Shown piece by piece: positions 1-12,466 of a DNA stretch of 64,000 nt. Numbering within the stretch: the first letter of the stretch is position 1; each line of letters starts with the position of its first letter. The position numbers and the translations under genes were made by a program. Below the pieces are notes generated by a model. It worked only from the letters and a program-made list of their open reading frames with translations. It was not told where the DNA came from and searched no databases. This DNA is from Galerina marginata (taxonomy: Eukaryota > Basidiomycota > Agaricomycetes > Agaricales > Galerinaceae), in assembly GCA_023014335.1 (NCBI GenBank), contig JAECYW010000010.1:1240001-1304000 (forward strand), read 5' to 3'.

Positions 1-1541
1 AGGGATCTTATGCAGGTGCCCGTGCTGCACATATGAAAATTCTTTACCCTGAAATTGTATGGGGGGCAATTGCGTCAAGTGGTAGGATACCGCATGCTGC
101 ATTGATCCTTGACTGCGTTAGTAATCAGATTTTATTCAGCTGTGACGCATGCTGCCTTGGAAAATTGGCAATATATGGACATCATTCGTGAAGCGGCAGA
201 CCCGAAATGTGCAGATCATCTTGTCAATTCTATTGGCAAAATCGACTCAATACTGGCCAACGGTCGCCCCTTTCTTTACTCGCCAGCTGAAGAATTTGTT
301 TGGACTTGGCGGTCTGGAACACGATGAAGACTTTGTATCCGTCCTGGAGGTGCTGTTATTCTCTCTGCGTTGCGTGCATTTCCTTATTTTATTTTATTTT
401 TGTATTTAAGAGCCCTCTTGGTTCTTGGCAAGCGAAATGCTGGGATCCTGAGGTTGGTAGCACCAGATTTGACGAATTCTGCAAATCTTTGGACAGCACA
501 TTCGGAAGCGTGACTGCATCGTCGTTGGAACTCCCTTTCGAACACCCAGACCGAATGGTCCAACTTGAAGACGGCTTTGCGGTTGACATTTCTATCATCA
601 ATTACGGAAAATGGATCAAGAAGGTGTGCTGGCTCCGGATGAAAACACTGAAGTCGACAGTGACTAATTGGTTTGACGAACCTAGCATTTCGTTACACGT
701 TGTCCTGATGGATTTACTGTCGAAGAAGTAAGTCAGTCTTACTGGTAACCGTCTCTCCCACTGATGATTGGTTTATTGTTAAGTGCTTTGGTACATTCGA
801 TGACGAGAAATACCGAGATACTGGTATCGACCAGGACTGGCGCCTCTGGCTCTTCCAGGTTTGCACAGAATGGGGCTACTTCACTGTACATCTTCCTCTT
901 TTTTTCCCCAGTTTTCACCTAACCAAATCATTTTGCGCCAACAGACGGCCCCCCCAGACCAGAACATGTCCAGAATTGTCTCTCGTTTGCTCACTCTAGG
1001 CTATGAATCAAAGATCTGCAAACAGGTAACCCATTTCCCGTATATCTGGTCTTGGTTGTATCATTGAGGAACAATCATTTAGGCTTTCCCGCCTGGCAAA
1101 CATTTTACCGTTCCTTCTTTGCCTAATGTAACTGCAGTTAACGCTCTTGGAGACTTCTGGATCGAAGCCGATCGTCTGGCTATTATTGACGGCGAAGGTA
1201 TGTCATGCCAACTCTTTCTTCTGTGAACTAGGATATGCAACCTTCCTCCACTCATGCAGTCGATCCATGGCGGCCAAATACTCCACACAGTGATGATGCT
1301 GAAGATCGCGAGGATACTGTCCTCCGCCCCTTTAAACTTATCCCCAGTGCGTTTTCATGTTTGTTTGCCACCAAGGCTGGGCTCTTATTCACTCCTAGAT
1401 GGCGTTCATCACTATGACGAATATGGCCTCGCAAACCTGCTCGAAGAACCCCCTGAGATCCGGAAGATCCATGCAGAGATGATTTCGTTTGTGACTTCTT
1501 GGTTGAAAGACTGGAATGTGGAGAATGGAATTGAGAATTGA
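1..1541 (+). CDS. Serine carboxypeptidase S28 family protein, 5' truncated
   Basis: This is the C-terminal part of a peptidase family S28 enzyme (prolyl-Xaa carboxypeptidase / lysosomal Pro-X type), usually secreted. The window opens inside the nucleophile motif GSYAGARAAH, with the serine codon at 6-8. The Asp region GEVDPWRPNTPHS (about 1190-1295) and the His region GVHHYDEYGL (about 1402-1432) are both present, so the triad is complete. At least seven short introns are visible: the first is 82-139, others are near 349-411, 728-783 and 1025-1081. The stop is at 1539-1541. The signal peptide and N-terminal half lie left of the window. One oddity is that the frame breaks near 266-275 in a run of four C; three C would read GRPFFTRQLKNLFGL without a break. 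A single-base sequence error is the simplest reading. Confidence 0.9.
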
Positions 1542-2022
1542 ATATCAATGTCGAAGATTTTCGGTAGTCTGTCTTACTGAAAATATTTATCAGTATGAAA
1601 ATCTTGATTCGGACCCCTTCAAGATTTTTGGCTTTATGACTGGTTGTCTAAGTAATGATTCCGTTCAGGATTATGACCGACCGGGTTAGGTCTGCTGGCG
1701 AGGAGGTACCTATAGTAATTTGTATGCATGATCGGTTGTTTCTGGGATCTGCCCTCTTCACGCCGGATGCATAAGCAATCCAAAAAGTATTAACGATTAA
1801 TCATTAATGAAAATCCCCATAATCCCTCCGTGTACAAAAGCCGCGAATTCCTTCATTGATTAATGCAACAGCGCTGCCCATTTTCTTCGACATATGTTCC
1901 TGAGAATGAAAGGCTCCAAACGAAATTTTAAGTCGTCATACTACAAGCCAGTTTGTCAAATAATCCAAGTTGAAGGGACACACAGTACTTACATTTGAAT
2001 GGTTTGAAAGAAATACTGTCCC

Positions 2023-2214
2023 TCAAACGGGGATGGTCACTGGTGGCAGGACGGTACGGGTCGACACGCCGGGTATTGTGAGCGTGCGGGTAGCGACACC
2101 ACCTGGGTAGGTGAACGTAAATCTTGTTACCACTGGCTCGCTATCAGGAATGGCAACGGCAGAGGCGCCGAGAGCGAAGGCAAGAGCCAAGATTGATGTC
2201 AGAGCCAATTTCAT
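2023..2214 (-). CDS. Small secreted protein, 63 aa
   Basis: An intronless 63-residue ORF with a clear N-terminal signal peptide: MKLALTSILALAFALG followed by ASAVA, cleavage expected near residue 19-21. The mature part of about 42 residues is rich in Thr, Val and Pro, has no cysteine, and carries repeated TRT/TIP motifs. No family is recognised and no function is proposed. A TATA-like box about 70 bp upstream of the ATG supports it as a real gene. It looks like the many species-specific secreted peptides of agarics. Confidence 0.6.
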   Translation of the reverse strand: MKLALTSILALAFALGASAVAIPDSEPVVTRFTFTYPGGVATRTLTIPGVSTRTVLPPVTIPV

Positions 2215-2283
2215 GACGATCGATTGGTGTTAAAACGAAGGGGTTCCGTTTGGTTAAAATTCCACAAGGTGCAAATTTCTGGG

Positions 2284-2293
2284 CTTTATAAAG
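2284..2293 (-). promoter_or_regulatory. TATA-like box of the 63-aa secreted gene
   Basis: CTTTATAAAG lies 70-80 bp upstream of the ATG at 2214. Four other genes in this window have their TATA boxes at nearly the same distance. Confidence 0.45.
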
Positions 2294-3745
2294 TTTGTGG
2301 TTTTGGATTTCATGTGGTAACTGCTAGGATCGGGGCCGGTATAGAGAATACAGCAGGTATGACCAATGTACCACACGTGTGGTCGAAAGAGACATCCCAG
2401 AGCAGCCCAGAAACAATACATACGACGGAAAAACTCAGAGCGTTTGATGGAATTGATTGTAAGGGTCCGGTGAAGATCTTCAAGCTGCTTCTCGAAGCTC
2501 GCGCACTGTATAATAGAAAGATAATGCGTTGGCGTTGGAGGACGTAAAGTGGCCTTCGGAGGAGATGATTGCCAAATTTCGAAGTCCCTCTGCAGCTCAT
2601 ACATAAAATGCAGAGGAAGCACAGTGTTGTAGTGAACTAATTGAGGTTCAGTTGAGATGCCCAGGACTGGAAACGAAAAGAAAACATAGTCGATGACGCC
2701 GGTCGTGTTAACGCAATGTTTACGGAAAAGGAAAAGGGACACGAACTTGATAAGCGGAGCGCATGGCGTACCAGGGCGTACCTGATCTTCTTTTATGTTC
2801 AACAAAAAGGAAGCCTATTTCCACTATTTTCATGTGATCCGACCTCTGGGCTCTTGGGGAGAGGGGTAAATAATAAACCTCCGGACACGAAAAAGCTCAA
2901 GCGAATTTCTATTGAAACGCCTCCATCGAATCTGGGGGATTTGAAACGGATTTTCTACGGAACGCTGATTACGCCAAGAGGCAATATATCAACGCCTACC
3001 GCCCAGATAGGCAGCAAGCTCGTACCAAGAAGCGGCTGTCTGCGTTACAGAGAGGCGCACAAAAACCATAAATTCTCCGTGGTTCGTAGGACGATTCTCT
3101 TTTGAGCAAGCCGTAGCATATGCATCTGTCATATGGCCTTGAGTCTCAAGGTGCTTCATTTTGCGATGCCAGCTAGCTCGTCACGATATACGCAATCCAG
3201 ACAGTCCGAGAAGTAGACAATGGCGTAAGTCTGTCCTTGGTTTGAGACTGCCTGCGCCAGTGAATAAGCAGTCCACCAGTGAGAAGGTAGGTTCAATGGC
3301 AGGTTAACACATTTAATATCCACACTGTCCTTGGAGTCTACTTGAATGGTTCAGAAGAGAGTCGATCATTCATGAACTGAAAGTCCCAGGGAAAATGAAG
3401 AAGCAAAGAATTTTGATCATGAGCGAGCCTAAGCGCCTGTTTTCTAGGAAACCAATGAAATCGGAGTGAGAAAACAATTATTACATCTCGCAATTTGCCT
3501 CAAGAACTTACCCACGTTTTGCGGCAAGCCCCTGGCAGGCGCTTGAGCGTGTGTGCCTCTGCGCTTGTTCCTTCCCATCCGCAAACACTGCAAACCTGTT
3601 CCTAAGACGCGAAGGGTCGCTTATCTTTCCACATCTTCTAGTTCCGATCGTCAATTGTCTACATATCCCTAGTGATCGCAAACGCTTGTGAGATTATTCT
3701 AGCACTCGACCAGTTCTGTAGAAACCAGGATCAGGAGAGGACAGA
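2294..3745. other. Intergenic, no convincing gene
   Basis: About 1.4 kb without a recognisable coding signal. The longest open frame (minus strand, 2254-2805) has no family resemblance and overlaps the secreted gene's promoter. The last 200 bp should hold the sirtuin promoter and 5' leader; no strong TATA was seen. Confidence 0.4.
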
Positions 3746-5082
3746 ATGAGCTTTGGCTACAAGCGTCACAGAAATGACCGAGGAAAACCCAAAGTACTTT
3801 CTGGGCGAGACATACCATCCCTTGCGGAGTTTATCAAGTCGAAAGATTGTAAAAATGTGTTCTTGATGGTGTGCTCTTATCATTTTACTATTCCGTCATC
3901 ATTCTGGCTCATGGCGCATAGCTCGGCGCAGGTTTGTGTGCCATTCAGAGATTCACGATAGAGTGACGGGATTTTAATACCTCCTGTGTAAGGTGTGAGC
4001 ACTTCTGCTGGAATACCCGATTTCAGGTCACCTGAGACCGGTAAGCATATAAACCTAGGTCTTCAACCGCCCACGCCCTTTAATCGCTGATTAAAAAATA
4101 GGTCTTTACGTGCGTGAATTTCCAGTTGAACCTCTGAGTGACTTCTTACCCTGCTTTTGAACCGTGAAGTCAAATCTTGCTCGACTAAATCTACCTCATC
4201 CGGAGGCAGTCTTCGAAATCAATTTCTTCCGAAAAAATCCAGTTCCATGCACGTTTACCAGCTTCTTCGTCATGTCATTGGCTAACGAGATTACTTCACA
4301 GTCTACACACTTGCACATGAGTTGTACCCTGGAAAATTCCGACCAACTCCTACTCATTCCTTCATCCGTTTACTTTCTGAAAAGTCTCTGCTTCACACCT
4401 GCTTCACACAGAACATAGATACGCTCGAGCGTCGTGCAGGCGTTCCAGATGATAAGATCATCGAGGCTCATGGCAGTTTTGCCAGCCAAAGATGCATCGT
4501 CTGTCAGGAGCCATTCGACGATGAGAAAATGAAACAGCATATCCTCGACAAGAAAATCGCCAAGTGCGAGGAGTGTGGAGGATACGTCAAGCCTGACATT
4601 GTGTTCTTTGGGGAAGGCGTTAGTGCTTTCCTCTCACATGAATTCTGGAGTTTCTAACCCCAATTGCATAGCTTCCGCCCAACTTCATACGTTCCGTACC
4701 GAACTTGAAGAAAGCTGACCTGCTCATTGTCATGGGGACATCGCTCACTGTGCAGCCCTTTGCTTCTCTTGCTGGAATGGTGGAGAGCAGGTGCCCGCGT
4801 GTCTTGATCAATCTTGATCACGTCGGCGATTTTGGAGCTAGAGCGGACGATGTCATTTTGCTTGGTAAATGTGACGATGTTGTCAGGGATCTCTGCAAAG
4901 AACTCGGCTGGGAGGAGGAGCTGACAAGGTTGTGGAACGAAACGGAGGAAACAGTCCTCAAAGATGGTCAGCCTAAAGCACAGGGATTGCCGATGGGCAA
5001 GAAACAGGAGCCGAAGGAACCAGATGCTTTTGAAAGGCATAGAAGAGCAATTCGCAGATCTTTCTGTCGGAGATCAGGTTGA
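3746..5082 (+). CDS. HST2: NAD-dependent protein deacetylase, Hst2/SIRT2-type sirtuin
   Basis: Removes acetyl groups from lysines of histones and other proteins using NAD+. All class I sirtuin hallmarks are present across exons: GAGVSTSAGIPDFRSP, LYSNLARLNLP, the catalytic-His region TQNIDTLERRAGV and EAHGSF, a zinc module (CIVC ... CEECGG), KPDIVFFGE and VMGTSLTVQPF, followed by NLDHVG. The ATG at 3746 begins the exon that leads into the Rossmann fold. Introns run near 3868-3930, 3940-3992, 4039-4101, 4110-4168, 4251-4300 and 4619-4670. The fifth intron seems to start with GC rather than GT (at about 4251). The C-terminal tail probably contains a one-base frame error in TTTT at about 5028; the repaired frame would read on to a stop at 5108-5110. 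The HST2 name is inferred from the short N-terminus and the LARLNLP motif. Confidence 0.88.
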
Positions 5083-5269
5083 TGCTGCGAAACTGGGTGA
5101 GGACTGGTAAGGATAGAGTCGGGTCTAACGCGTCGCAGACACAAGAAGCAAGGACTCTAAACGTTGATCAGACAAGTAAAGATGCGCCTTCGCCTCCTGA
5201 ACCGAACGGACTCCGTTGCGGAAAAACAGTCTGGCGTCGTGCCACCGCAGGAGGAAGGTAAATTGTAGC

Positions 5270-5994
5270 ATACTGTATATTATATTGAGGTTATGATCTA
5301 GGACTCTTGAGGATTACTCTTGAGGATTTCTTTCATTCATCATATCATAAGCGGATACAGGAATACAGTTGTTAAATTGAACGGTCGAGAGTTCCTTCAA
5401 CTTCCTTGACACTGAAACAAGTTTATGCCTATGTAGTTGAAACGAAAATGGAAAGGAAATGTTTGCCTCACATACTACTCGTTAAATCCGGCACTGTCCT
5501 TGCATCGGAAGGAGTCCCCACAGAGGCGCGTATGAAAACCACTCTACGCATGCGTTAATTTCGCTCCGCTCAGGTACAAGCGAGAACACTGTCGTAGAAA
5601 ATGGAAGTGAATGGGTCATTATCAGTGTCGTCCATATGATGAACGAACGCCGACTATCCAGCACATTCCCATCCCAGACAGCATCCCATCATGCCTCACC
5701 CTGAGGTGACGTGCCAAATTCATAGCTTCTCAGGGTGGGCAGATGGCAGGAGCAAATACATGGTTGATACAATCGGTCCTGCCACTTAACTGTGAGCTTG
5801 ATAACCATCGTCGCGATGACGGTGTTCATAGAAATTCGGATTCGTGACTACATCCCTATGATTAAACAAATAGATCAGAGACAAGCCAAAAAGCGAAGGA
5901 AGCCCTATGTTGGATGCAGGTAACACAGTCCCGAATCGAATCGACGAATGCATGCTATGGAAAGAGGAAATGCGTAGAGAAAGATGTCATGTAA
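5270..5994. other. Convergent intergenic region
   Basis: Between the 3' ends of the sirtuin (+) and FYR (-) genes. It contains AT-rich 3'-UTR-like sequence and no supported gene. Confidence 0.4.
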
Positions 5995-8900
5995 TCAGCC
6001 GCTGGAAGTCGGAGTCGGATTAGGAGCTGCAGCTGTCGCTACTCCTGGTGCGGGGTAGGCATTCATAATGCCCGCAAAGGTCGTTGGCATCGTCCCATCA
6101 GCACTAATAGATGGCGCTGCTGAACCATTCGTAGGAGCGCTGGGTTGTGGTGGCCGGTTCTGTTGCTGTTGCTGTTTCTGTTGCTGGGTTGCTCGCGAAC
6201 GAGCAGGCCGACTAGTAGTTGACGGCGTTGAGGTTGTAGTGGCAGCCGAACTGCTCCTCGTAGCCCGTTTCTCAGCGCTTTGGGAAACCGATTGACCTGC
6301 AGGTTGAGGGGGTTGATACTCTTGGATATTAAGAACGTTGGGTGTAACCACAACAGGTACTGCCGTCGAAGCCGGCGCACTTCCTTTTGTGGTGTGGAGG
6401 AGGAGGATGGCGTCGACCTTGATGGTCCAGCAACAGGTTGCCCTTGGGGTTGTTGGCTTTGCTGGGCCTGCTGCTGAGCAAGCTTTTGAGCTCGCTGTGC
6501 TTCGGCTTGAGCGATGATGTGCTGAGGATAGTGAGACATTCCCCTTGGTATGTTTGGGTCGGGGTTCGGGTCTCGCTTCGGGTAGTAGGCACCGATGGGC
6601 ATCGATGCGTCGTATTCTTCCGGCAGTGCTGGAATAACGGCAGCATGTCTTCCACCCAGAGGTCTAAACAGTGACGTTTTAGAAAACAAAAAATTATCTA
6701 GAATGGAGGGAGACACGTACCCTCCTTCAACGAAATTTTGCCATACATAATCACGAAGGTGGTCAGTGTTAGGGAGTTCTTGAATAAGGTGCTTGATCGT
6801 ATTCTGGCCAAGACCGAAGAAATCAGGACCGGAAACGGAGTTGGAGTGCTGACGATTTCGGATGGCATTCGCTTGCTTGACGATATTAGACCAAGCTCCC
6901 GTCGCAGTCCCAGCGATGATAGGCTTGTCCAGACGATCCGATGGAATGATTTGGAATTTCGGACCATCTCCACCATCTAGAATGGTGCAGTGGTATACAA
7001 CTTCAACAGTAGGGTCAACTGTAGAGAGGTATCGTCTGAAAAGTCACGAATAATTAGAACGCCAGTCCTTAGCGATGCCCAAGCAACTCACCGAGTCACC
7101 TCGTAACCCACAGGGAAGATGTATCTCTCAGTGTGGAAGTGCTCTCGCATACAAACTTCACCCAGACTGATTACCGTCATAATACCAACATTGAGTGGTA
7201 ACATAGGTTTGCCCTTCTTATCACGGGGTACCATAGGGATACTAAAGCTCTTAGTCGTGACTGTATGCGCTTTAAGGCGCTTTGGTTTAACTTTTTGCGG
7301 CTCTGGCGGGGGCCGTTGCTGAGCAGGAGGCACGAAGTTGGCAGGAGGAGGAGGGGGATACATCCCATTCGGTCCTGGGACCATGGGAGCTGCGAGGTAG
7401 TAATATGGGTTGTAAGGCGCTGGATAGGTCGGACTATTGGGTGTTATCGGAGTGCCTGGAGGATAGTAGAGGTAAGGCATAAGCATAGGTTGCCCGATTG
7501 GAGTGGTAGAGCCTGCGTTCGGAGTTCTCGACAATAAATTGGTGCTTAAACTGAGGTAAGGATTGCTGCTAAGACTAGAAGTTGGTGTTGGTGTCGCACT
7601 GGTGGGCGTGGCTGTAGAACTGGGCGTGGCTAGTTGTGTTGGCTGTGTTGGTAGCATTCGTGTTCACGATGGGGAGTTTGTTTGCCGACGAGGATGGGCC
7701 ATTGCCATTCTTAGATGTGAGTTGAGCAGAGTTGGTTGAGTGAAGAGACGGGTCCAGATTCGGATCCACATTCAGATTGGTCGCAACCGCCTTGGCAGCG
7801 TTTTGAGCTGCAATCACTGCTTCGGCGACTTTGACGATGCTTTCCCTGGAAGGTGCAACTTGTATATGCGTCTGCATTGGAATAGAGGCCGTGGCGCTCG
7901 CTTCTTTGGACGACGAGGTTTCTGCAGTTGGACCGAGTGCATGTGCCAAGGTCGAGGATGGGGTTGACACCTGGGTTGGCAAAGTTGATTTTGTACTGTC
8001 TGACATTTGAACGTCGTTTGGAGGGCCAGGGGTTGCGTAATTTGTTCCTCCTAACTATTCTATTGTTTCAGACATATTTATTGAATGTAGGAAGCTGTTA
8101 ACCTTACCAGTATCCGTCCGGAAGATGCAGCAGCAGCAGCCTCAGCCTCAGCGGTAGCAGCAGCAACCGCCGCAATGACGATGCCGTCATTTCTACCACC
8201 CCGACTTTGACGAATAACTCTAGTGTCTCTTCTTGTGGAAGACTCTGCATCGTTGCGTGATGTCTGGTCGGAACCATTTTCGCGCGTCGGTTGGTCACCG
8301 TGGGATTGGGAATTAGATGTGCTTCGGGAAAAACTATAGCTTGGGTCTTGGCCGTCTGCCATCTCGATGTCACCACCAGCTGCAGGTCGACGGTATGTTT
8401 CTCGGTATGGGGGCTGAGGCGAACGATGGGACTGCGGGTGCTGGCCCTGAGAGGGGGAAACCGCGTTATACTCTGATGGAGGGATCCGATTATCCGAAGC
8501 TCTTGATCCAGATGCAGCGGGCGGAGTCTGGTTGTGTAACTGAGGAGAATTACCGGTATGGCTACCCCCTGCGGACAAAGAATTACGCCTCTGACTATTT
8601 TTCGTATCTTCTCCCTGACGCTCTTTTCTAACATCTTCCTTGCGTCTTCGAGTCTGTGGTCCAAAGTTCCTCGAGGCTAAAGTCGTATTGGAATCGTCGC
8701 CTGTATCATCCTCGGCCATAGCATGACGGAGGATGGTTACAAAGGACGTACGCGTTTTTGGAGTTTGTACGGTTTGCTGTGTTGTACTTGAGCTTGGTTG
8801 TACCGTAGGAGCAACAGGCGCAAGCGTCGGAGAGCCATTAGGGTGAATTGCGCCTTTCTGTTCCATTTCCTGGATCTTCTGAAGTACTTGACTATTAAGG

Positions 8901-9291
8901 AATCAGTACGGCTTCAAGAAATTGAAAACGCGTGGAAATACGAAGAGGAGCGGAGAAGAATAAGGTGAAAAGATAAAATTTGTACATACTCTCGTTCTTC
9001 GCGCATTCGCACGTTACGTTCAGCTGAGCGATGGGTTTCTGAATTGGATTCCTGGCGGTGTGTTAGTAAGTTTCGGTAACTTTCGCGAGAGAAAAAAACT
9101 CTAAGGCAGGTACTGACCTCCTCGAGCTCGTTGAAGCGACGCTTGAGAGACCGATATTTTTCTTCGGAGTCTGGGGATGACTGTCCTTGACCCGACGATA
9201 AAGGAACGGCGGGTGGGGGACCCATAACGGTGTCTCGGTCTGTAAAAGTAGCCATAAGCGTTTGCATTTGCAGGACGCCAATCCAAGACAT
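5995..9291 (-). CDS. FYRN/FYRC-domain nuclear protein (TBRG1-like)
   Basis: A large protein, likely nuclear. The order is: a short N-terminal helix with EEKYRSLKRRFNELEE and a second small exon rich in R/E (coiled coil, like the TBRG1 N-terminus); a long disordered region rich in S, Q, P, T and poly-Ala (about 8060-8870); a P/Y-rich stretch with NPYYYLAAP (about 7300-7560); then FYRN with GEVCMREHFHTERYIFPVGY (about 7090-7180) and FYRC with SGPDFFGLGQNTIKHLIQEL (about 6725-6900). The tail is Q/P-rich. FYR pairs occur in chromatin proteins such as trithorax/MLL and TBRG1. The ATG may be at 9291 or 9255. The frame breaks twice in low-complexity coding sequence, near 7650 and at a run of four A near 6390; five A would join the frames. 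These look like indel errors, since sense sequence continues on both sides. Confidence 0.82.
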
Positions 9292-11250
9292 ACAGTGATC
9301 TGCGTTGGTGGATGATGGTGGTATGGGAAAGAGACGAACAAACGAGATGGAGGATGGAATTCGTCAAATCCAAGAAGAACCGGTCCAAATCACAGAAGGC
9401 ACAGCGCCAAATTTCACCAAACAATGCGATCACAACGCCATGAAATGTAAATAAATGCATACAACTGCCTCATGTTCCTCCCTTGTCAAATCAAATCGCC
9501 ATGCATCCTCTCCAAGCCCATTTCCTCCGAATCAAGCTTGGGCAATGACTGTATTTCTCAGATGAACTCTCAAATGGATTACATGCGGACGGCGGACATA
9601 CATTGAGGACCTATATGGTCAGGCCGTTGCCAAACAACAGCCGCAAATTGCATGCCGATCGGAAGTGGCGTTGAAACTTGCAACTTCCCTTCAGACACCG
9701 AATTTTAAAATTATCCCAAATGCTGTAGTCGTAGCAGAAGGACCTCTGGGAGATTCCTCTCGACTGTCATGTTCGACGGTTATCGATTTCTACAATATTT
9801 AGAAGTTTCTCTCCTCATGTGTGAAATAATTTACTTCTTTCTACAATCTTCGTGTAATACTCCGAATCCCGGGGGAGAACATTCGCCTTGAAATGTCATG
9901 ACCCACCAGGGGTATCCCTGACATGCGGCGAAAGTAACTGCAGTGCAAACAGCGCCAATTGCCCACACCTCAACCAAAATTGGAACAACTAAATCTGATA
10001 CCCATTTGCCCAGCGTAGTCGGCTGACCACAAGACGTGCGATTTCAGACCAAGCCACAGGGAATATGCCCTAGGCCACTAATTTCCGCACGAGTACAGTA
10101 GTTGACTTTCGGTCCTCATTCAGAGGTTTCCTTGAAGACTAACGTGATCTAATTTTCATTGGTATTGAAATTCTGACATCGAAGGTTTTCGTCATCAAAC
10201 GATTCATTGAAATCGATTTCTGAACAGGATGTGCAAATATAAACAACTTACCAGGTTATATCGGTGCCCCCCACGACTGATATTACGGCGCAAGGCACTG
10301 TTATTAGTGACGCAGCCCAATGCCTTCCAACTCACACAGGGCATCTCCTACCGCATGGATATGTCTCGTCTCCGGGCTCTTAAAAGCCGATAAGACAACA
10401 TCAGTGTGAAAAGAATGTGGTTCTGTCATCGATATTTGTCTTTCGGAGAGCTGAAAAGTAGCAGGCCTGAAGCCTCGGCTGATCCAGTTATTTGCGTCAC
10501 TTTTAATGTATTCGATGACCACCCTGCGAGGACCGCGGATTCGCGCAGGAAAACACGGCCAACAAGAATGCTCAAGTGCTATTCTTCTTCGGCCCCAGGG
10601 CTTTCTCGGGTCTTGGAGGCAGGAATGATGCTGTATAGACAACATCAGATGGTTGTTGGAGATTGTTAGGATCGAGTTGCTATTGCACCGGGTTCCACAC
10701 ATAGTTCACACAGATCCATACAAACCCTTATAGGGCAAGTGGGCGCCGCACATTTTTTGACTACAAATCCCAATGAGAAAATTCCCACTCACTGAAGGTA
10801 TCAGATTACTTACCAGTAATTATGACACCCCTGCGCTGTCAGCAATGAAGGCAATCCACATTCCCAGAGACAATGTAATGAAGGGTTCCTCTAGACAGCG
10901 TTTTACAGTTCCACATTATCCTGGAGGATGTCCTTTTCGAGTCTGCCGCTTTCGAAATTGGAGCCGATCCGCGAGACTAAGATAGCAAGAACGTAGTTTC
11001 AGATGTAAGCAGTCACCCACGCATCTAGCATGACAGGCAAATTTTCCAGAGAAGATCTTGACTGATATAAGGCAATATTTTATGAAGAGGACCATCTTGA
11101 AGGCAAAAGATTAAAAGACCCGCGATGGATGCGAAAACCCTATCGTCCTGTAATCTATTTCCGTCAATTAATAAGTGTACCTCCTCAAAAATCTATATCA
11201 TATCTACTCACCATATCTATCTTTGACATCTGCACATGCAGTTGAATAAA
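9292..11250. other. Intergenic, about 2 kb, no convincing gene
   Basis: Upstream of the FYR gene and downstream of the esterase. A 132-codon minus-strand frame at 10304-10702 overlaps an 87-codon plus-strand frame, and neither shows a domain, signal peptide or splice pattern. I see no repeats or RNA genes here. Confidence 0.4.
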
Positions 11251-12466
11251 TCAAACCAACCGTAGCCATTTATGTAAGAAGTCCTTCACGCCGTCGAATT
11301 TCTCCTTCCATTCCTCTTCGGCGCCAGGTTCGTAATCAAATGAATGCTCCTTATTCGAGAACTCCAGCAGTTCGACGGGAACCTGAGAATCTTCCAGTAA
11401 CTGCCGCATATGTCGCGACTCCTCTACTGGGACGGCGGTATCAGCTGTTCCGTGGAGCAAGATTGTTGCTGGCCAAGCTCGGTCAACTCCTAGCTGCGGA
11501 AAAATGGAGCGATGACCTTGAGGTATCAGACGTTTGTAATCCTCCACAGTCGGGGTTCCTTCTGTTTCTAGGATATCCAGCAGGAGCTTACTCAAGCTAG
11601 GACTGTGCATCCCGTGTAGTAATCCAGGAATGTCCCCAGTTGAAGATACAGCCGAGCGAGAAGCATTCGTTTATTGGCGGGGTACCCAGGAATGTGGAAG
11701 GTCTGAGGATGGTAGGCAAGTGGGGAGTCTGATATAGGGGACAGAGTTCCATCCGTGTATGGATAGAGATACTCTGAGAAGTCGGATGACTCGAGAAGCT
11801 CGCGGCCGCGAAAGAAAATCTCTTCTTTTGGTTTGAGGTAGTGAGAAGTCTGTCGTGGTTGCATCAGGGAGCGGGTTTATATAAATCGAGACGAAGATAA
11901 ACCACTGACAAAAAAGTCCCCGCCCATCCCATAGATGCTTACAAGCGCTTTTGGCTTTGGTACACAATGCGTGGCGGCTAAATAAGCGCAGAGACCTCCG
12001 GCGCTTGACCCGGAGACGGCAATTTTGTCCGGGTCAACTTTGAATGAACGTAGACCATTCTTCATCTCGGTTTCTTTAATGAACGTGAAGAGGTCTTGGA
12101 CATCTTTGACGATGTCATGTCCAGTAGAAGGAGGTATAAGTCTGTAGTCGGCAGAGATGAACGCGTATCCGAGTGAGATAACTCGATCTTCAAGTACAGT
12201 TGGGTAAGCATAAAATATAAGCCTCGCTTCCTGTCACGATTTGTGGACATGAACTGACTCTGTAACCAAGCCGGAAACCAACTTCCCCTGTTACCAACGG
12301 TTAAGCCTCCTCCGTGAAAATAAATGACAGCAGGGATGAGTGATGCATCGCCTGTGGAACCAACTTCTGTATCGGTTGATGGAAAATAGACGTCGAGTGA
12401 TATCGGAGGTGAGTCTTGAAGGTTCTTATAATGCATAGTTATACGGGAATTCTGTAGATTATCCAT
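11251..12466 (-). CDS. Alpha/beta hydrolase, HSL-type esterase/lipase
   Basis: An esterase of the hormone-sensitive-lipase-like group (Abhydrolase_3). Starting from the ATG at 12466, the oxyanion motif YFHGGGLTVGN, nucleophile elbow SGSSAGG, acid region LLHGTADTAVP and catalytic His in NKEHSFDYEPG are all present and in the expected order. It has no signal peptide, so it is probably intracellular. Two clear introns are at about 12184-12254 and about 11846-11912. One frame break occurs at GGG near 11610; a fourth G would give YYTGMHSPSLSK and join the two parts. Substrate is not predictable. Neighbours give no pathway hint. Confidence 0.85.

Noticed and set aside
2254..2805. 183-codon open frame on the minus strand
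   Set aside because: It overlaps the promoter of the secreted peptide, has no domain, signal or splice context, and a composition like translated intergenic DNA.
7630..7670. Ultrashort 25-nt intron (GTGAAC...CACAG) to explain the FYR frame change
   Set aside because: It would restore the frame, as would a 22-nt GTCGAC...CCAG in the UBC/F-box gene, but introns this short are not established in fungi. An indel in repetitive coding sequence is simpler.
8104..8664. 186-codon minus-strand frame in a second phase
   Set aside because: Out-of-phase shadow of the Ser/Gln-rich part of the FYR protein.
10304..10702. 132-codon minus-strand frame in the 9.3-11.2 kb gap
   Set aside because: No recognisable motif and overlaps an equally open plus-strand frame; no promoter or family support.
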